DNA of 60,327 nucleotides from an uncultured Lachnospiraceae bacterium (lineage in GTDB: Bacteria; Bacillota; Clostridia; Lachnospirales; Lachnospiraceae), in contig CAJUFN010000002.1 in assembly GCA_910585545.1 (NCBI GenBank), forward strand, positions 1 through 60,327. Reading direction: 5' to 3'. Position numbers and translations under genes: made by a program. The notes under the pieces are model-generated. The model searched no databases. It saw only the letters and a list, made by a program, of their open reading frames with translations, and had not been told where the DNA came from. Shown in pieces: positions 58,957 through 60,327 of the stretch (position 1 is its first letter; each line of letters opens with the position of its first letter).

Positions 58957-60090
58957 ATGGCGAAATCAAAAGTATATTTTACTAATTTTCGTACCGTTGC
59001 TTTCGGAGATGGTCTTCCGACGAAATTACAAAAATTAATCAAACGCGCCGGGGTGGAGGAGCTTAATATGGATGGCAAATTCGTTGCGATCAAGCTGCAC
59101 TTTGGAGAGCTTGGAAATATCAGCTACCTGCGTCCGAATTATGCAAGGGCTGTTGTAGATGTCGTAAAGGAATTCGGCGGCAAGCCATTCCTCACCGACT
59201 GTAACACGATGTATCCTGGAAGCCGTAAAAATGCGTTGGAGCATTTGGAATGTGCATGGCAGAATGGATTCACTCCGCTCACCGTGGGCTGCCCTATCCT
59301 GATTGGCGACGGCCTTAAAGGAACCGACGACGTTGCCGTACCGGTTGTCGGCGGTGAATATGTAAAAGAAGCGAAAATCGGCCGTGCCGTTATGGATGCG
59401 GATGTATTTATCAGTCTTAGCCATTTCAAAGGCCACGAGATGACCGGATTTGGCGGCGCTATCAAAAATATTGGTATGGGATGCGGTTCCCGTGCCGGCA
59501 AGACGGAGCAGCACAGTAACGGTCAGCCATCCGTAGATGAATCACTTTGCCGCGGATGTATGCGCTGTCAGAAAGAATGCGCCAATAATGGTCTTGTATT
59601 TGATAAAGAGACCAAAAAGATGCACGTAGATTTAGAGCACTGCGTCGGATGCGGACGCTGCCTTGGCGCATGTAACTTCGACGCAATCGCTTTCAACAAC
59701 AATAATGCTATCGAAGTTTTGAACCGCCGTATGGCAGAATACACCAAAGCCGTTATCGACGGACGTCCAAACTTCCACATTTCGCTTATCGTGGATGTAT
59801 CGCCAAACTGTGACTGCCACGGCGAAAATGATGCGCCAATCCTTCCAAATATCGGAATGTTTGCCTCCTTCGACCCGCTGGCGCTTGACCAGGCTTGCGC
59901 GGATGCCTGCCTTGCGGCAACCCCGCTGCCAAACAGCCAGTTATCCGATAACATGGCTCATGAAGGATTTGTAGATCACCACGACCACTTCAAGAATTCC
60001 ACACCGGAATCCGAATGGAAGACCTGCCTGGAACACGCAGAAAAGATTGGCATCGGAAGCAGGGAATACGAGATTATCGTAGTGAAGTAG
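58957..60090 (+). CDS. DUF362 protein with two 4Fe-4S clusters
   Basis: This 377-residue protein has a DUF362 domain (about 1-180 and the C-terminus) interrupted by a bacterial ferredoxin module with CRGCMRCQKEC and CVGCGRCLGAC (about 192-240). It likely takes part in electron transfer or cluster delivery in the cytosol. AAAAGGAGAATTGAAATC precedes the start. A TTATACT hexamer near 58903 may be its -10. The substrate is unknown. Confidence 0.9.
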   Translation: MAKSKVYFTNFRTVAFGDGLPTKLQKLIKRAGVEELNMDGKFVAIKLHFGELGNISYLRPNYARAVVDVVKEFGGKPFLTDCNTMYPGSRKNALEHLECAWQNGFTPLTVGCPILIGDGLKGTDDVAVPVVGGEYVKEAKIGRAVMDADVFISLSHFKGHEMTGFGGAIKNIGMGCGSRAGKTEQHSNGQPSVDESLCRGCMRCQKECANNGLVFDKETKKMHVDLEHCVGCGRCLGACNFDAIAFNNNNAIEVLNRRMAEYTKAVIDGRPNFHISLIVDVSPNCDCHGENDAPILPNIGMFASFDPLALDQACADACLAATPLPNSQLSDNMAHEGFVDHHDHFKNSTPESEWKTCLEHAEKIGIGSREYEIIVVK

Positions 60091-60327
60091 ACTTATTTCC
60101 ATGTGACTCTTGTATAATCAAACTTGTAAAAACATAGACTATATCGTGCTGTAAAGCTCGGTATCTATTTATAGTTGCTGTAGCCTAAAGGTACAAACGT
60201 GATTATCAAAGAGTTTCTTGAACGGTATTTGTTTACAAATGCTTTAGTCAAGAAACTCTTTTTCTTTCCCCTTATGAAACCGACACGCGCCGGGCAAAAC
60301 TCCTTCTTCTTCTCTTGCCTTGCCCAC
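60091..60327. other. 3' region after DUF362 with possible transcript
   Basis: A TATAAT (60113-60118) without a good -35 lies before about 90 bases that end in a strong terminator. No ORF of note is seen. The last 40 bases carry GGGCAAAACTCC and CTTGCCCAC, related to the 42-base repeat family. Confidence 0.4.
60208..60261 (+). terminator. Terminator after the DUF362 gene
   Basis: AAAGAGTTTCTTGA (60208-60221) pairs with TCAAGAAACTCTTT (60248-60261). An inner stem GTATTTG/CAAATGC lies in the loop and TTTCTTT follows. Confidence 0.9.

Overview
The window reads as chromosome of a low-GC Gram-positive anaerobe, most likely a gut Clostridia/Lachnospiraceae species. Support: a Firmicutes-type S10-spc-alpha ribosomal supercluster with secY-adk-map-KOW-infA-rpmJ inside it, a DUF4317/DUF6472/DUF3343 gene set typical of that family, strong AGGAGG ribosome sites, several TTG/GTG starts, and many sigma-A promoters with 16-17 base spacers. 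Almost every gene is on the minus strand, so the replication fork probably runs from high to low coordinates. Left part (1-11.7 kb): a hairpin-rich intergenic region with a DnaA-box cluster, a HAD phosphatase (+), a possible small RNA, an ECF sigma/anti-sigma pair, a TPP-riboswitch-controlled thiamine-precursor ABC operon (MTH1187-type protein, thiX, thiY, thiZ), a cold-shock gene with a long leader, a heterodimeric ABC exporter and a DUF4397 gene (+). Centre (11.7-28.3 kb): the most interesting block, a cyclic-di-GMP surface programme. Three c-di-GMP-I (GEMM) riboswitches lie here: one before a SipW-type signal peptidase/TasA-like/Glu-Pro-rich operon, and two in tandem before a ~1963-residue exported M60 metallopeptidase with a dockerin, followed by a possible cohesin-like exported protein. 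Between these operons lie a REC-HD-GYP-GGDEF protein, an HPt protein and a hybrid histidine kinase, so synthesis, degradation and sensing of c-di-GMP sit next to likely targets. Then come a tRNA-Trp (+) and radA. 30-47.2 kb: the complete rpsJ-to-rplQ ribosomal/RNA polymerase operon, with unusually long spacers that share a related sequence beginning at the stop codons of S14, S8 and S13. 47.2-60.3 kb: a selenium module (yedF, selD, cysteine desulfurase-like, DUF3343), a methyltransferase (+), a 42-base tandem-repeat array, DUF6472, a GNAT protein, a glycine-riboswitch-controlled AlsT symporter, DUF4317 (+), Cu/Zn-SOD-like protein, PepV dipeptidase, an FRG-domain protein and a DUF362 ferredoxin-like protein (+). 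A recurrent 42-base palindrome occurs five times, and each time it is joined directly to the T-tract of an intrinsic terminator. This is the clearest candidate for an undescribed mobile or regulatory element in the window.
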